This document shows, one piece after another, positions 26,801-41,800 of a stretch of DNA of 64,000 nt. Origin of the DNA: Archilochus colubris (Eukaryota > Chordata > Aves > Apodiformes > Trochilidae); NCBI GenBank assembly GCA_023079485.1, contig CM041085.1, positions 29,745,121 through 29,809,120 of the forward strand, in the 5' to 3' direction. The translations under genes were made by a program, and so were the position numbers. Below the pieces are notes generated by a model. The model ran no database searches, was not told the origin of the DNA, and worked only from the letters and a program-made list of their open reading frames with translations. How positions within the stretch are numbered: the first letter of the stretch is position 1; each line of letters begins with the position of its first letter.

Positions 26801-29800
26801 ATAATTATTAGGACAGCCACAAGATGGAGTTCTTACCTTTTGAGGCTGCTGTTGCTCTAGAAGCTGCTGTCTGAGATGTTCTAAATTTTGTTGCTGTAGC
26901 TGTTCAGCTAGTTGGTGAAAAAGTGAATTGTTCACAGACTCTGGTACTAAAGGCCTAAAATGAAATAATTTAAATTAACAAAAAAAAAAAAACAAACAAC
27001 AAAACACAAGTTTTTCTCTTTGTTTAATCAGATAGTAAACATATCTACACAAGTGAGTTTCAGTTTGTCTTCATTATTTTACGTTTTTAGTTAATGTTGC
27101 TAGTTCTGTTATCACCATTATCACATTAACACTAATAATACATGTAAAAATTCAAAGCATGAACACTTTATGATGAAGTAAAAAAAACTTCTGGGACACA
27201 GACTTATTTAAATATTTAAAAAATGCATATTTCATTGATGTAGTAAACCATCTTTTCTCTTTCTGCTGTTTTATTATACTTATGCTCTGAAAGAAAGAAA
27301 CATCTTCCTGACTATTTAATCAGGAAGTTTCAACTAGTTCACCTAATGTCAGGAAAATTTTATTATTTTCCAGAAGAAATATAGCTTGATCTTACAGTTG
27401 GGAAGTGGGAGTTTCCTTTTTAGGCTCTTCATTTTGTTCAGATTCTTCCCCAAAGTCAAACCTGTCCATCAGCTTCTAGGATAAAGCAAAACAAGCACTA
27501 CTGAGAACTCCTTTTATGTTTCTCTGTCTACAATTACTTTTCAAAACAAAAATGGTATTTCTCAACTTAAAAAAACCCAACAATAAACTGGCAACTGGAG
27601 TAGAAAATTGTATGTCATGCTACTATTGATATCAAATTCTTGAATGCATCAAATACTAAATTTTGTCCATATCTCTTGAAAGCAAACGATTGGAAGCACT
27701 GCTGAATTTATCAGAAACAGGGATTTAAAATAAAAAAAAAAAAAAAGAAACTTATCTATCATAACATCCTGCATTATTTATATTTGTTATCCAATTCACT
27801 TCCGTTATACCATGGAATGAATATAATGTAACTTCACAGTTCTCTCCAGATCACAATGCTTACTGTTTATTTCTCCTAAAAGATGTCTTTTTATTATGTT
27901 TGCAAGGCAGAACTGCCTTCAAACATGTCTTTAGAGAGTGCCTTGATTATTTCTCTCAACTCCATCCCCTCCATAAATCTTAGGATCACAGGACAAGTCC
28001 AGGTTGAAAGGGACCTCAATAGGTCACAACAAGCTTAGCTGTGAAGTGAGATCAGGTTACTGAGGGTTTATCCAGCTGAGTCTTGGAAACATCTTAGTTT
28101 CCAACAACTGAGACTACACAGTCTTTCCAAGCAACCTATTCCAGTGCTTGACTGTGCTCATAGCAAAAAAACCCGTTTTCCTTACACCCACTCTGAACCC
28201 TTTAATTTGAATTTCTGTCCCTCCTCACAAGGCTGCAATGTTGCTCTAGAAGCTGCTGAGATGTTCTAAATTTTGTTGCTGTAGCTGTTCAGTTGCAGCT
28301 AAGCTGTGAAAAGCCTGGCTTCATCTTCTTGCTGACTTTGCAGATCTATAGTGGGGTGAGGAAGGACTGCTATTAGTTCTCCTCCAAAGGTGCCTCTGCC
28401 CCAGGCTGAACCAGCTCTAGTCCCTTAGAGGGCAAGTGTTCCAGCCTGACCACTGTGGTGGTCTTACATGTACTCCTTGCAGTCTGTTAATGTCTTTCCT
28501 GTACAGTTGTGGCAAAACTGGATGTGATACTCTAGATGCACTTGAGAATAGATGGGAGGTCTAGATGAGATGACAATTTCCATCCATCACGTGGCTATAC
28601 TTCTGTTCACTCAGCCCAGGAGCTTCTTGGCTCTCTTTGCTGTCAGAGTACTCTGTCAGCTCATGCCCTGTTCCTACAAGTGTACTTGTTTGTAACTTCT
28701 TTTCCTACAAAGACTTTCCCCAGGGATTAAGCAAACTTAAGATTGTTTGTCTGGTACTCAAACAAAGACTGTTACCAGTAGAGTGTTCACCTTTGATACT
28801 TATATCTCTAACAGTATCATCACTTGCAATTGAGGAATTTTGTGTTAAATATAAAACCCTTGCAAGCTCTCTAAAATGCACATAAAAACTCCAGAGCATC
28901 ATGGAAGACCAGTAACAAAGATCTAGGCTTGCTGTCAGGAAGCAAAGCATTGACAAACATTTTCCTCTTAAAAAATCTAGTTTATAATTTTTATTTTATT
29001 TGGGCAGCTATTTGGACTTTGTCACTAGTTTCTTTGAAATAGCTCCAGTCTGGCCCTTTTGGCTGAGTGGCCATTAACAGCTGCAGAGTACCTTTTGCTT
29101 TAGCTTAATACAATTGAATCTACTTTATGCATTCAAGATTACTCTGCAATGTGAAATGAAGTGTGGTACATATACGCAATCAGCAGTGGCACCACAAAAG
29201 CTTACTCCTTATCCAAATTAAAACAGTGATGTACATGCTTCTTATAAAAATAAATATTGCCATTTTAACATTTTGTTTATTAAGGCTGCGATGTCTAGGA
29301 AAAAATTATACAATTAATTATATAATAAAATGGAAGGAAAGAGTAACAGAACTACATCATTATGACTCATGATCTTCAGCTATTGAGAAGTGGGATTCAG
29401 GTGGCAGATGATATTGGTGCTGAGAAACCATTAAAACAAGCAAGGAACATTATTATCTCCAAAACTTAGCATTGCAAAAATAAGACTGGCCATTATATAT
29501 ATATATATATATTGATATGTACTCTTTTATAACACCTACATTCAGAAATCCTCAAACCTCAGAAAGAGTAGAAAATAGGCATGGTACCACCTGCATTCCA
29601 TTAATAAAAATAAAGCTTTAAATTACATGCTAGTTCTGCAAAGCAGACTAAACAACTTTTAAGTAAAAGCCTTGATGGGCTCACAACACATACATAATCA
29701 ATTCAGAGTTGTGCTACAGATCACTTAGCAAAGAATTTGAGATGTATTATCATGCAGAACTGAGGTACAGATCACATTCTACAAACACAAGCCTTCTACA

Positions 29801-32800
29801 GCTTACAAAACCAAATCAACACTGAAACCTTGTAAATAAGCACCCTGACACAAGAATTCGTTCCACAACAATTACTTTCCAAGTCCCAGAAATCACAATA
29901 ATGTACATACACTATGCTGACAACTTTCATGACAAGACCTCTGCGTGTAATTAGTGCCATAAACAAGCTGAAGAGCATCAAGCCTAACTCTCTCAAGCTA
30001 CATAAACATCTCATCAGAATGCCAATTCCTCCCATGTGCTCCAGCTAAGTTGTGCAATAATCAAGAGAGGCACACCTTCACTTACTATAAATATGTGGCT
30101 AAGTTTAGAACTTTTCTTGGCATTTAAGAAAATTTCAAGTCTAGTCACATTCTGCCCTTCTGGGAAAACAGCCCATATAAATATCCGTATGTTTCCCTTT
30201 CATTGCCTTCTAAGAAATAACTTTATACCTCAGATCACAAATACAGCGAAGGGAAATACAAGACATGTTCAATACTTACCACAGTGTTACAAAGGGTGAA
30301 GAAAAACATGTAATATTGACTTAACTTTGCTAAATCAAATCCATCTTAATACCTGATGACCCTTATGAGTCCCTTCCAATTCAAGATACTTTATGAAATG
30401 CCCTAACTCGTATAAAAGGAGTATTTTAATTTGTAATACTCTCCCTACTTTTTTTTTCATTTTCAACATAGAGCACTTTATTGTATATTAATGTATTTTT
30501 AGTAGCTCTAAAGTCAAACCACAAAATCCAAAAGACAACTTTCACTTACATATATATTTTAACAATAAATATTTCTTCAAATTTCTATTATTCTACTTCT
30601 ACCTTATTAAAAGAGACACTCTGTTCCAACGGATTAAGTGTGTTAGCAGCAGCAGCTGCAGCTGTAAGTTGTGCTGTGAGGGCCTGTAACTGAACGACAA
30701 GACCAGCATCCAGGGCTTGAAGTAGTGAAGGCTGAGGTTTTTGCTGCTGTATCTGCAGTGTCTGTATCAATTGCTGAAGCTAAAACAGAAAATATAACAA
30801 ATGCATCACCCAAGACAAATTTTTTAAAAAGCAAATAACAAACTAGTCTTTTCCCCTTCCAATTAGGAAAAAAAAACACCTCAGGAATGCAGTATCATCT
30901 AACCTGTGGCTGTTATTTCAACTTAACTTGGTTTTGTTTATGGCAAATTTTGTTCCCACTTACTGGCTAATTTGTTTTCAGTGGCTGAAAAGACATGCAG
31001 ATGCTTCTTCCTCCTAACTTGCTCTGACAGGTTGCATGATGACCAGTCACCACTCAGGATTTCCTGCTTTCTAGGGTTCCCCCTCTTCTGTTTCTCCAGT
31101 TTGATTCCTTCTGACCTGAAAAAAATCTGTTAGCCTACCTACTCCAGCTTCCTAAGGGTCCACCTATATTATGAAAAACCTGTATGCTTTAACAATTATG
31201 TAGAAAAAATAGCTGCACTGTTGCAAGCTCCACTTTAGGTTGATGCAATGTGTCTGTACAAACAGCTTGCACTAACGTCTCTGAATTAGTCACAAGGAAA
31301 ATCTCATGCTGAAATTCACATTTGTGTTGACAGAAGTCAATTCCCTTGCTGTGTTAACAGAACTTAAAAAGTAAATTAACTAGGAACTGGGAATATGATT
31401 TGTCTGCACCATAATAGACTCTGGGCTCTGTATAGCTCTTAATAAAAATTGCCTGGATGCAATGTTCAACCAGAAGCAGCAGCTCTGGGGCAACAGACGT
31501 AAAGTAAAAACAATGTTTACAATAAAAACAAGGTATAGGTAATGCCAGAAGACAAATATAAAAAAAAAACGTTTTTTTAAAATAGCGTTGAATGCTTCAA
31601 ATATTATTTTGAAATAGTTTTGGGGAGTGGTGTGGTGGTTGGGATGGTTTGTCTATTAAAAACTCCACATGCAACCCTGCTGAGGTCTAGGATTTTAGTG
31701 TACTAGAATGAGTACTAATCACAATCAGAGAAGGAACTGTCAGAAGTGTAGTGAATGGACCTAAGACATTTCATGAGAGTGTATCAGGATACCCTAAGAG
31801 TATCTTCCTTCAAATCCAGAGGAGAATAATAAAGAAAAATATAATATCTTCTAGGTCTTTTTAGAACACATGCACAATCCAACCTCCTGGTGAATCTTGG
31901 CTTTCCTTCCTCTAGCTTCCTATTTGTATATGAATTTTTAAAAGGGGATCTCCCAGTGATGAAATAAAAGGCTTTTTCCTGTGCAGGTGTAGTAATCTGT
32001 TCAACAGAGATGCTCCCATAACTGAAGCAATTTAACTTAACACAAAAGGAAAAAATGTTACCCCTATGGAAATAAGACCTCTTAACACCTTCTATAAGAC
32101 AAACCACTGGAACCTTACCTTTGGGTATTTCTGGAAAAAAAGGCTGAGCAAATCCAGGTAATTCAAACTATGCCAATGTAAATTCCTGATTACATTCATA
32201 TTCCCCCTTCTCATCTTCTCATGGGGTTCACCACTGCACTCTTACAGGGTTCAATCCCCCCTTCTTACTAGGGCTCATTAGAACTCTGCATAAGCTGATT
32301 TAGCTTGATCTTCTTTTCCAAAATGCAGGAAAAATGTATCATGCTGGTTTTTTAGTTACCTCATGATAATGCGAAACAACTCTTCTTATTCTTTAAAAAG
32401 TATTACACAGACTCCTTATACAGAAGAGCCTTTGAAAATGCTTCAGTTATTGTTCTACCTCACCAAGAGCTGATTACTGAAATAGGCAAAGCTCATCCTC
32501 CTTTCTTGACAAATCCACAAAAGATGAGTAAATTTGGCTGATTAACCTTGTGTGTTACACTGAGTAGGAAGGAATCAAACTGAAGAAACTGAGATGGAAG
32601 CCCTGGAGTGGGAAAATCCTGCATGGTCACCATTCTAGCTGTTTTCACATTTTTAGTGGTCGCATTTTTCTTATCCCACCCTCTCCTATATCTAGTCTCT
32701 CAATTTGCCTACATCCATTCTCACACATAAAACACAGTCTTAAAATGAAATCAAGGACTTTGGAAATTGGCAGGAGGTGGTAGTGGCTTGGAGAAAAGGA

Positions 32801-35800
32801 AGAAGAGACAGACAGGATGCAATCAAATGCTGCAAATTCATCCACCAATCCTAGAGATATGCACATACACAGTATTGTCTCCACAATTCTGCTTAAGACC
32901 ATCTTTTCCCCCTCAAAATCCATTATCTTCCTTATTTTACCATTATGAGCTAAACATTCATTTGCTACTTCTTTGTCATCTGCTGTCCTTAAAACTCTAA
33001 TCCCTTCTCATGTTCATAAACTTTCTCTTCATCCTTTTTTTTTTTTTTTCCAGAATACTCTATAGGTAATAATCTTTAAAATCACTTTACTGACTTTCCA
33101 TGTATTTCCAAGTCTCACTTCACATCCTTTCCTTGAGATCTATTCCACTATTTCCTCTACACTTAACAAAGTATCCCATAAACTCATGTTGCTCCATTTT
33201 TCCATTTCTTACAGTGTAAGAGATGAAAATACTCCTTCTGCTTGACTTATAAACAATTACAGATGACTGCTCAGCTGAACATGGTAAAACAACATCACAA
33301 AGTTGCTGTCATTGTCAACATCAGTGCCTGGTAACTGCCCACTGGTGACTACTTCTCATTCATATGCATGGGGATTTTTGTTTAGTACCCCAGCAGGTAG
33401 AACATCCTATTCCTCAGTCCAAATAAATATCATAATGCCAAAGTTATGCTAGTACCAGAGTTCTACCACAAACTGAAAAATGGTCTGCATTTTAACAGAA
33501 AGTCAGCTGTCTGTGCTCAACTTCTGAGGTAGTAGTTCAATGTATGCTGCACATCAAATCATTTTTTTTTTTTTAGTTTAGAAACTCCAAAAACATTTGG
33601 AAACTGAGGTACACAGTCACATCTAAGATCTTATTTTTGAACGTTGCAAAATAAAAACTGATAGCAAGATAAGATAAAAGAAAAGAATCAACATACAATG
33701 CACTTCCAGAATGAGTATACTGCCGTTACATAATTCCGTACTATGTTTAACTTCTTTGGGCATACAGCAGTGAAATATGCTTAAACTGGCATTTTATTTT
33801 ATACCTATGCCCATGAAATCTTAATGCAGCTCTTGATTCAGTCATCTGCAATATTTTATAGAAAAGTATCTATTACAGACCATCCCATCTGAAGTCACAT
33901 TCTGTGATGCTTATGGAACAACCAAGGTAACAGAAGTTTTAGTTTACCTAGAACTTAAGTGGGATGAAAAACCTCAGAGGATAATCAACATGGATACTGA
34001 GACTAAGAGATATGCCTGGAAGCAGTATTCTCCAAGTGTACCTTAAAGACACAAAGTATCAAACAGTGTACATTGCAACTGCCTACAAAATATTTACCTG
34101 TTGGCCTTGAGGACTCTGTAAAATCTGTGCAACAGCAGCAAGGGTATCTGTGTTAGCAATCTGAGACACCCAAGGATCAGGTAAACTCTGTACCACATTG
34201 GCTGGAGTAACTGGAGTCACAGGTGTTCCTAAAAAAGAGAAAATCTGATATATCAAAATATTTTAACATGCAGGCTCAAAACTACTGTTAGAACTACTAA
34301 GAGTTCTAACTATTCTTAACTACTGAGAGAAACTCAGTAAACTACTGTTAGAAAAGCATAATTACTTTGTATAACTGTACTTCGCAGCTCTTGCTGCTAC
34401 TGATCTATGAGGACTACTAACAAAACCACTGATTAACACACAATAAATAGGTTTCACACAGTAATACAAACCATTTAATTGAAAAAATATATATTATATG
34501 ATAGCTGTCAGCAATCTACTGAGAAACACCTGCTAGTCCACAACTTATTGGACTTGCACTTTATCTCCAGGGGGAGCCTCACAGATTCTATCTAAAAATT
34601 TCAACCTGCAGCACCTGGATTTATGAAGATTGCTTGTCTTACCATTTTTTCTCCAGAGGAACACTGAGACTAAATCAGCAATCTGATAATGAGTTTCATG
34701 CCATAATCCAGAAGGATCCTCTAACCCTGCGAATACTCATGCTTTTAGCTCAGAAGCAGAGATATGCTGATGAATGCTACATGTAAATTACTTTACTGTT
34801 TTAAAAGACAATTTGCATCCAACTTTAAAATAGCATTATAGTAAAGCTACGATTTCAACAATTTCAAGTAATAAATTTTCTGAAAAAAAAGAAATCAGCT
34901 ACAAGATGTAGTAAATCCAATCCAAGAGCCAGAACTTTTACATTATCTCCTGACATCTGTAAAAAATAAGACGGGTTTGTTCACCTGACTGCTTTTCATT
35001 ATGGGAGCAGCAAAAGTTGGATGGCAAATATGTGTCAAAAATAATTTCTATATGTAAAATTTCCCAACTTTGAATGAAAAAATTCTCCACAAGGCGAAAG
35101 AAGTTGAAAAGCCAGTGACCCACCATCTACCTACATAAGTGCTTAGAGCACAAAACTGTCAAGTCTGCATGTACAACAATGTGAGCATCTGGTAGCCTGG
35201 AACATACTCCATGAACAGCGTTTTGTCCAAATGGATCTCCAGAATGATTTCTGGCTCACATAATTCAGCTCTGAAGGAGAGGGAGGTATGTCACTGGCTG
35301 CAGCCTGTATTGTCAAAGTGTGTTTTTTCCTCCTGGAATCACTGGCTGTTGGCCAGCATAGCAAGACCACTGTCTGACACTACTCGGCAACCTCTGTCGT
35401 ACCAACAGCAAAAGCCACACCAATGTATTCTCTTTCATTTCTCTCTACTGTGGCATCATTAATTAACACAGATAGCAGTTAAATGGTGTGTTGGGTTTTT
35501 AACTCTTTCAACGATCTCCTGTTTTGACTTTCAAGTGCAAAAGTAGGTCTTATCGCAGTTACTCAATCTGAATAAATTTATAGTATACAGCTAGGAAGTA
35601 AACATAACAGGTTGCCTCTTGTTTTTGCTGTTTCCCTGATACAGATGCTGGCTATAATGCATTTGTTTCTAGCATTCACTTGATTTGCCTAAAGGAAACC
35701 AGTGAGCTTTTTCAGCATGTTAACAGCCAACATAACAAAACTGACAAAAGTGTTTGATTCAAAGGTATGATTTTAACCTGTTTTTGTTTACCTGGCGTAT

Positions 35801-38800
35801 TGTTGCTCATAGCAGCTGTAGTGCTGGGCAGGACAGGGGTCACAACTGGAGGAGGAATTCCTGCTGCCATATCCAAGAGAGGTTGGATAATTTCACTCTT
35901 GAACACATTATTCTTCTGCCATAAATTTAGCACTCTAACAATTTTACTCTAAAATGAAGAAATGATAACAGAAGACCCAAGTCATGCTTACCTTTCTTGT
36001 TATTAACAATTATGAATTTCTTAACTAGCAATGTCTGTCTGGCTCAACTGAAACACATTTAGGTTTACAAACAGTAAGAAATATAAGAACAATTATACTG
36101 GCTCACACCACAGATGTGCAAGATATGAACCTAGGGCTGACCCTAGGCAACAGTAAACACTGTTATGCACACAGCAACAGTCTTGTCTCAACAGAAAACA
36201 AAATACATTAAAATATTATCTGCTTTTTTTGTACCTTTACTCTTGGAAGGCAGTATGGAAGGAAAATTATTGTAAGGAAGCATTTTAAAACGTTACTAAT
36301 TAAAGTGAGAAATTATTAGTGCCCTAAACTTTTGTAGTCAACATAAATGAATGCAATTCTGATCTACCTATAATCCGAAATTATTTATGTCTACTGAAAA
36401 TTTGGCACACATTAATAAGACTGCTAACTACTTTTATTAGGAAAGTAGCTCAATATTTTGCATGCTCTTTTGAAATGAATTTAACAGTTTAAACTGGAAT
36501 ATGGCAAGGTGGGCAGTTAATTGTATTATAAAGAGCATAAAGTTCTTCATAGGATCTTGTGTTTGCTGTCATGGATATGGTTTATTATTCAAACTGTATA
36601 AAACTTGAACATAGAGTACTTAACCACAATGTTTACAACAAAAGAAAAAAATGTCTGCTTGTCCAGAACTCTATCAGGACACTTAACCTTTCAGAGAGAA
36701 GTGCTGAATCTTCACCTAATTTAGAGTTTCTTTAAAGAAATCTCTGAAGGCTTTTATTCAGCATTACAGCATGCCAGTCTTCCTTCTTTGAAAGTTTGTT
36801 TTATAAGGCAGTCCTTAACAAATCCATCAGAAGCTCTAACTTCCTGCTTCTACCTAAAACAGGAATATAAGACTTGTTCTGTGCCTCCCCCTTGCACTTT
36901 CTATGTCTGAGCCAGATGAAGGAATCAGCGGGGTTTTTCGTGACTTTAAATGAAATGTTACTGTACTTTTGCTTGACTTAAAAACAAAACAACCCCCCAC
37001 ATTTGTTCATATAAAGACAACTTGTACTTCTCTGTTATGCTTTTAATCAGATTAAAAATCAAAATGCTAGAAAACAGGTACAGTATCTTAGTACCTTTGA
37101 CAGCACAATTTTTGCTGGGTCAGATACATGGTAATTACTTTCACAGCAAAAAAACTTTCCTATAATACTGAATCCATATGCAACATAGCAGCAAGACTTC
37201 AGACTGTGAAATATGTTTTCCCTAACTGATAGGAACTCTACAGACCATAAACAGACTCTTTTATTATCCCTCTTCACATCAAACACCTCCAGTGTGATAT
37301 ACTAGCTATTATGCATTGAAATATCCCAGGATAAGTGGCATTACTTGTTACCCTACAAGGTATTTACTCTAACTTCTTTTTTTTTTTTAAAGTCAGATTG
37401 CCCATCCTTGTGCCACCTCTTCTTCAACAAATAAGGCTATTTCTGTGCTAGCATATTTCCCAGAGTTGTAAGCTAAATAATTATATAAAACAAAGTAATA
37501 CTGCTTAAGGCATACAACTAAGCAAAGAAATACACAAGTTAACTATCATGCCTATTTATACATAAAACATTGTATGGAATGGAAGCAACAAAAAGATTAT
37601 TATGCAAATAGCCTAAAACCAGGCTGGAAAATTGTAATTTATCTTAAATAACCTGATCGATAGCACCCCAAAACTCGGGTGCAGAATGCATCCATAGCAG
37701 AATTTTTCCAATCACTCAAAATTTGCAGATCCCAACTTATTTTCCTGCAGAGGTCTAAACTTCTGTAAGATGGCAGGAATCCTAAGACAACTACAGAACA
37801 CATGCAATGGCTGAACTGGTCTTAATCACCTTCCATGGATGTCTGGGTTTTCTGATCTTTGGCTGGAAAATAAAGCAGTAGGAATGCATAGAACTACTCA
37901 AAAGAATAATCTCTATTTCTCTCCCTTGCAGTGTCCTGCCTTGCTTACTACTTCACTTAATAACTCTACCATACACATTTACATGGAGATAAAGCCCCCT
38001 GCACTTCTCATCTTTTTGCAGTTTTTCAATGCCGTAAGAAGAAACCAGGTACTGTAAAATCAGTGACAAGCACGAAGGAAGTTGAATTGCCTGCACTCTT
38101 AGCTATTTCCACTTACTATAAAGGTAATTTGGTAGTGATCTTGACTACTGTGGTTCAAGGGAAAGCTGAACTAGTGGGTCAAGATATTCAAGTTAGGCCT
38201 TACTCAGCTGTTGGTAGATTCAGTATAAAAGGAAAGATAACTTTTGCTGTTTCTCTATTGCTCTTTTGGTTCAAAACACGTTAGCTTGTACTGAAGATAA
38301 TGCTACTAAGAAAGTTATTTATTCCTTGACAATATACAAAACCTGCTTGCTCATTTTCTCACAGAAGAGTGGAAGATGCCAATAAAAGACTGAATACGAT
38401 TCTCTACCATGTGTCTGCTTATTTTTTTCCCACTAATACATTAATTCAAATCCTTTCAGTCCTCCTGAAAACTTTTCCAAAAGTCTAAACAATCTAACTG
38501 GATGTGTTTTCCCCCATCTCTACATCAGACAAGCAAAATTAAAGAAATACATATAAATGTGCAAGTCTATAATTAGGTCTACTCTATCAAGCAGAAAGTG
38601 ATACTAAAATCTTTATTCTTCATAGACAACACACTAATGATTGTTTTCATTACAAAAATCTATAAGTGGTTTACCTTGTCATCTCCAGGACAACGGTACA
38701 AGTTCTGGAAAGTGCTGATGATGTTATTACTGAATCTTGGAGCAAATACATCCTTTTCTTGTCCAAACTGATGTCGGGACTGTCTCACAATGGAGTCAAT

Positions 38801-41800
38801 GACATACAGACCAGGTACTTTGTATTCTGGTTTGCACTACAAAGAATGATAATTTAAAATATGTATATGTGAAAAATAACAAAATATACTAATGGCAGAG
38901 CAAATATGAATGGTCCCATCTAATTTTTATAAGGGTCAATGTATTACTAAAATGGTCTCTACTTAATAAATTGTCCTGAAAATGAAACTCTGTAAAAAAT
39001 ACTGAACCTTTAATGTTCAAATTACCACATCTATATGTATTCTTCAAATACGTAAATTGTTTGAAATCGATTTCTTACCACTAAAAAAAACAACTAGAAT
39101 ATAGCTATTAAAAATCAGAACATTCACCACATATCCTTTTAAAATGTACACATCTATTTTAAGAGAGCAATATGAAGCATGAGTAGACTCTTAACAGTAC
39201 ATTGTGATTAGCTGTAAATATAATTCAAAATATTTTTGTCCTTCTTTTTGATCAAGGTCAACATGGAAGTAAACATTTCTTTGCTTTATTTTACATTGTT
39301 GTAATTAGTGTGTGGTATATTCTCCCCCTGCAAAAATGAAAATATTTTTTATTTGGACATCTGTTTGGTGGAGAATATACCAGTAATACTTATTTTAAAA
39401 CTCTGGAAAACTTGCATAATCTATAAACAGCATGGTATTCTTAAAGATCTGCTAAGTACAATACTAATTACTTAGGTACTTCTACTTATTTAACAACTAA
39501 AACTACAATTTTTGTCTTTTTAATTGCAAAGTAACTGTGCCAGACTACTGTAACCAGTTTTTAAGACAGAATGAATTAAGTCATCACTACAATATACTAT
39601 GACATGGATTCATCTCAGGAATATTGGTTGTACACACACACACACAAGGTACTATGGAAAACATGGGAAAGTACATCCATTCCCATCCAGGTAGTCTATA
39701 AACATGCTCTAAGTTCCCTGTTTTAAAAAGCACTGATTTGCTAACATTTTTAACTTCGATAAAGCTTTTATTTTCAGCTCTGAATATGGTTCCATGTATT
39801 TAAGCATGACATTCTTTACTTTTAAGAATGTGTGTGGCATCCTTTTGAGACTAAACATGCACTACCAGACTTAACATATTAAAATCTAATTGGATATAGT
39901 ACATAATCTTAGCTAAATTATTACCACAAAAGAGTATTCCATATACAGAACTGACAACTTTTAATTGTATTCAAATCAATAAAAAACACAGAAGAAAGAA
40001 AATATTTTAGTAGTGAAGAATCAACAGTAACCTGAGATGGCACTGACATCACTCTTGACAAGTCTATGGCAGATTTTAAGGAAAATTCAGTAGCCTTGAG
40101 TTTTAGCTTGAAGTGATTGTTTTAGCTTGAAGTGATTATTGCCAGAAAAATAATCCAATTTTCTTCCACACATACAAACTAAGTCCATAAATACCACCAA
40201 ATGACTAGCATCTGCATATCTCAAATTCTATTAAAAAAAGAATTTACTGGCTGATGTTATTAATTTTGCACAGTTCCCTAAACTGTTCATGAAATACTTA
40301 AAGAAACACATCAAGGCCACCAAAGGGAACATCTAATCCAGAGTGATCACTAACTAACAAGGTTATTAATACCAACATACAGCTGCCTTTTCTAGGGAGC
40401 AATGAGCAGTGCAGAACACTCCCACCAAGTACTACTAGACACTGAACACAAGTGTGTGATGATGAACACAAATATGTGATGATAATCCATTCTCCTAGTA
40501 GATTGTGGAGGGGGTCACACACAGCTGGTCTAATTCCTCTCTTTAATTCAGAAGATAAATCTTTTCTCAGACCTCTGAATACAGAATTGCCAATCCCAGC
40601 CACTGTAACTAAAGAGTAGTATTTGGAACTTGTTCCAGATTAATTTTAGGACATGAAATTCCAAAGTGCTACCGATCAGAGATGGGTAATATGTACACAT
40701 GCTCTCATTCTCCTATGTCTGTGTTCAACGGGGATCAGAGGATTTGATCCCTTTTCTTAGAGGCAGAAAAAGTCAGAGGCAACTCCCTAGAAAACAACTA
40801 CTTGACAAAACACTAGCAGCAACAGTGAAGTATTCTACTAGTGTTCACTACTGCCACAAAACATACAGATGACACCTTTTCCACATAGCACTGATGTTCT
40901 AGTACCTAAATATGTCATTCATTAACTGTTCTGAGACAGCTGAAAACACCAAGCTAAAGCTGAACTCTGTTTACACGGCCCAACCACTGCCAAAAAGGCT
41001 CTACAGCATACACTGGGCACCAAGGAATAAAAGGTAATGGGGAAAACAGGTTACTGACATAGCTTGGTAAAATGGATAGCAGAAGAAAAACTGCACTTAA
41101 CATAGCAACATTCACAGACTAACTGCTCTAGCTTTCTAGTCAAGACAAAAAAGACAGTTTGTTCATAATTCATTCAAATTTATAAATGGAGAAGAAACTC
41201 AGTACCAAAATGATCAATGGAACAATCAGGAAGTATGCAGTCAAGGAGGAAAGACTCAAAAATTGGAATGCATGCATTGCCAGCTGGAGGCAAAATGCAG
41301 TTTTACCCAAGAATGATTAACTGTTGCAAGAAAACAAAATGCAATAAAATTCTTTGTTATTCAGAATCATTTTCCCACAATTCGTTCCAGGCTAATCACA
41401 AAAGTATTTTATGGTTTAAATTACTAGCAAGACCCACCAAATAAAATGCTACACCTACTACACAAAGGATGAGGCTGAACGGTCACCTTCCATTTAGCTT
41501 TAAGATCTAAGGGAAAACCTGGCAAAAAGGCCAAGCCAGCTGCCACTTACAAATCACTGTCAAATCTTTTGCTGTCAGCTGTTCACACAGACTATGCTAA
41601 CAGCCTCTTTTACCACTAAATGAATACATGCAGAAGTAGTCCTAAGACACTATACACAGTCATTCAGATAAAAGTACATCCTAACTACAAAATGAGGCTA
41701 AAATATTTGTCTTTCTGCATAATGGAAAATGATCAGCTACTGATTACTAGCACAAAGTCAATCTGACTGAAAAGCCTGATGGTCTACAATACTCAGTAAG

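Larger units (their letters stand above)
27476..30602 (-). other. SCAF8 intron 7 (holds a CR1 with an exon 9 fragment)
   Basis: 3,127 nt, GTAGAAG to TATCCTAG. It contains an old CR1 (27,982-28,735), inside it a copy of part of exon 9 (28,239-28,292), and a (TA)n microsatellite (29,494-29,512). Confidence 0.85.

Noticed and set aside
28239..28292. Alternative SCAF8 exon in intron 7
   Set aside because: No flanking splice sites, a frame-breaking 4-bp deletion, and it is embedded in a CR1 element.
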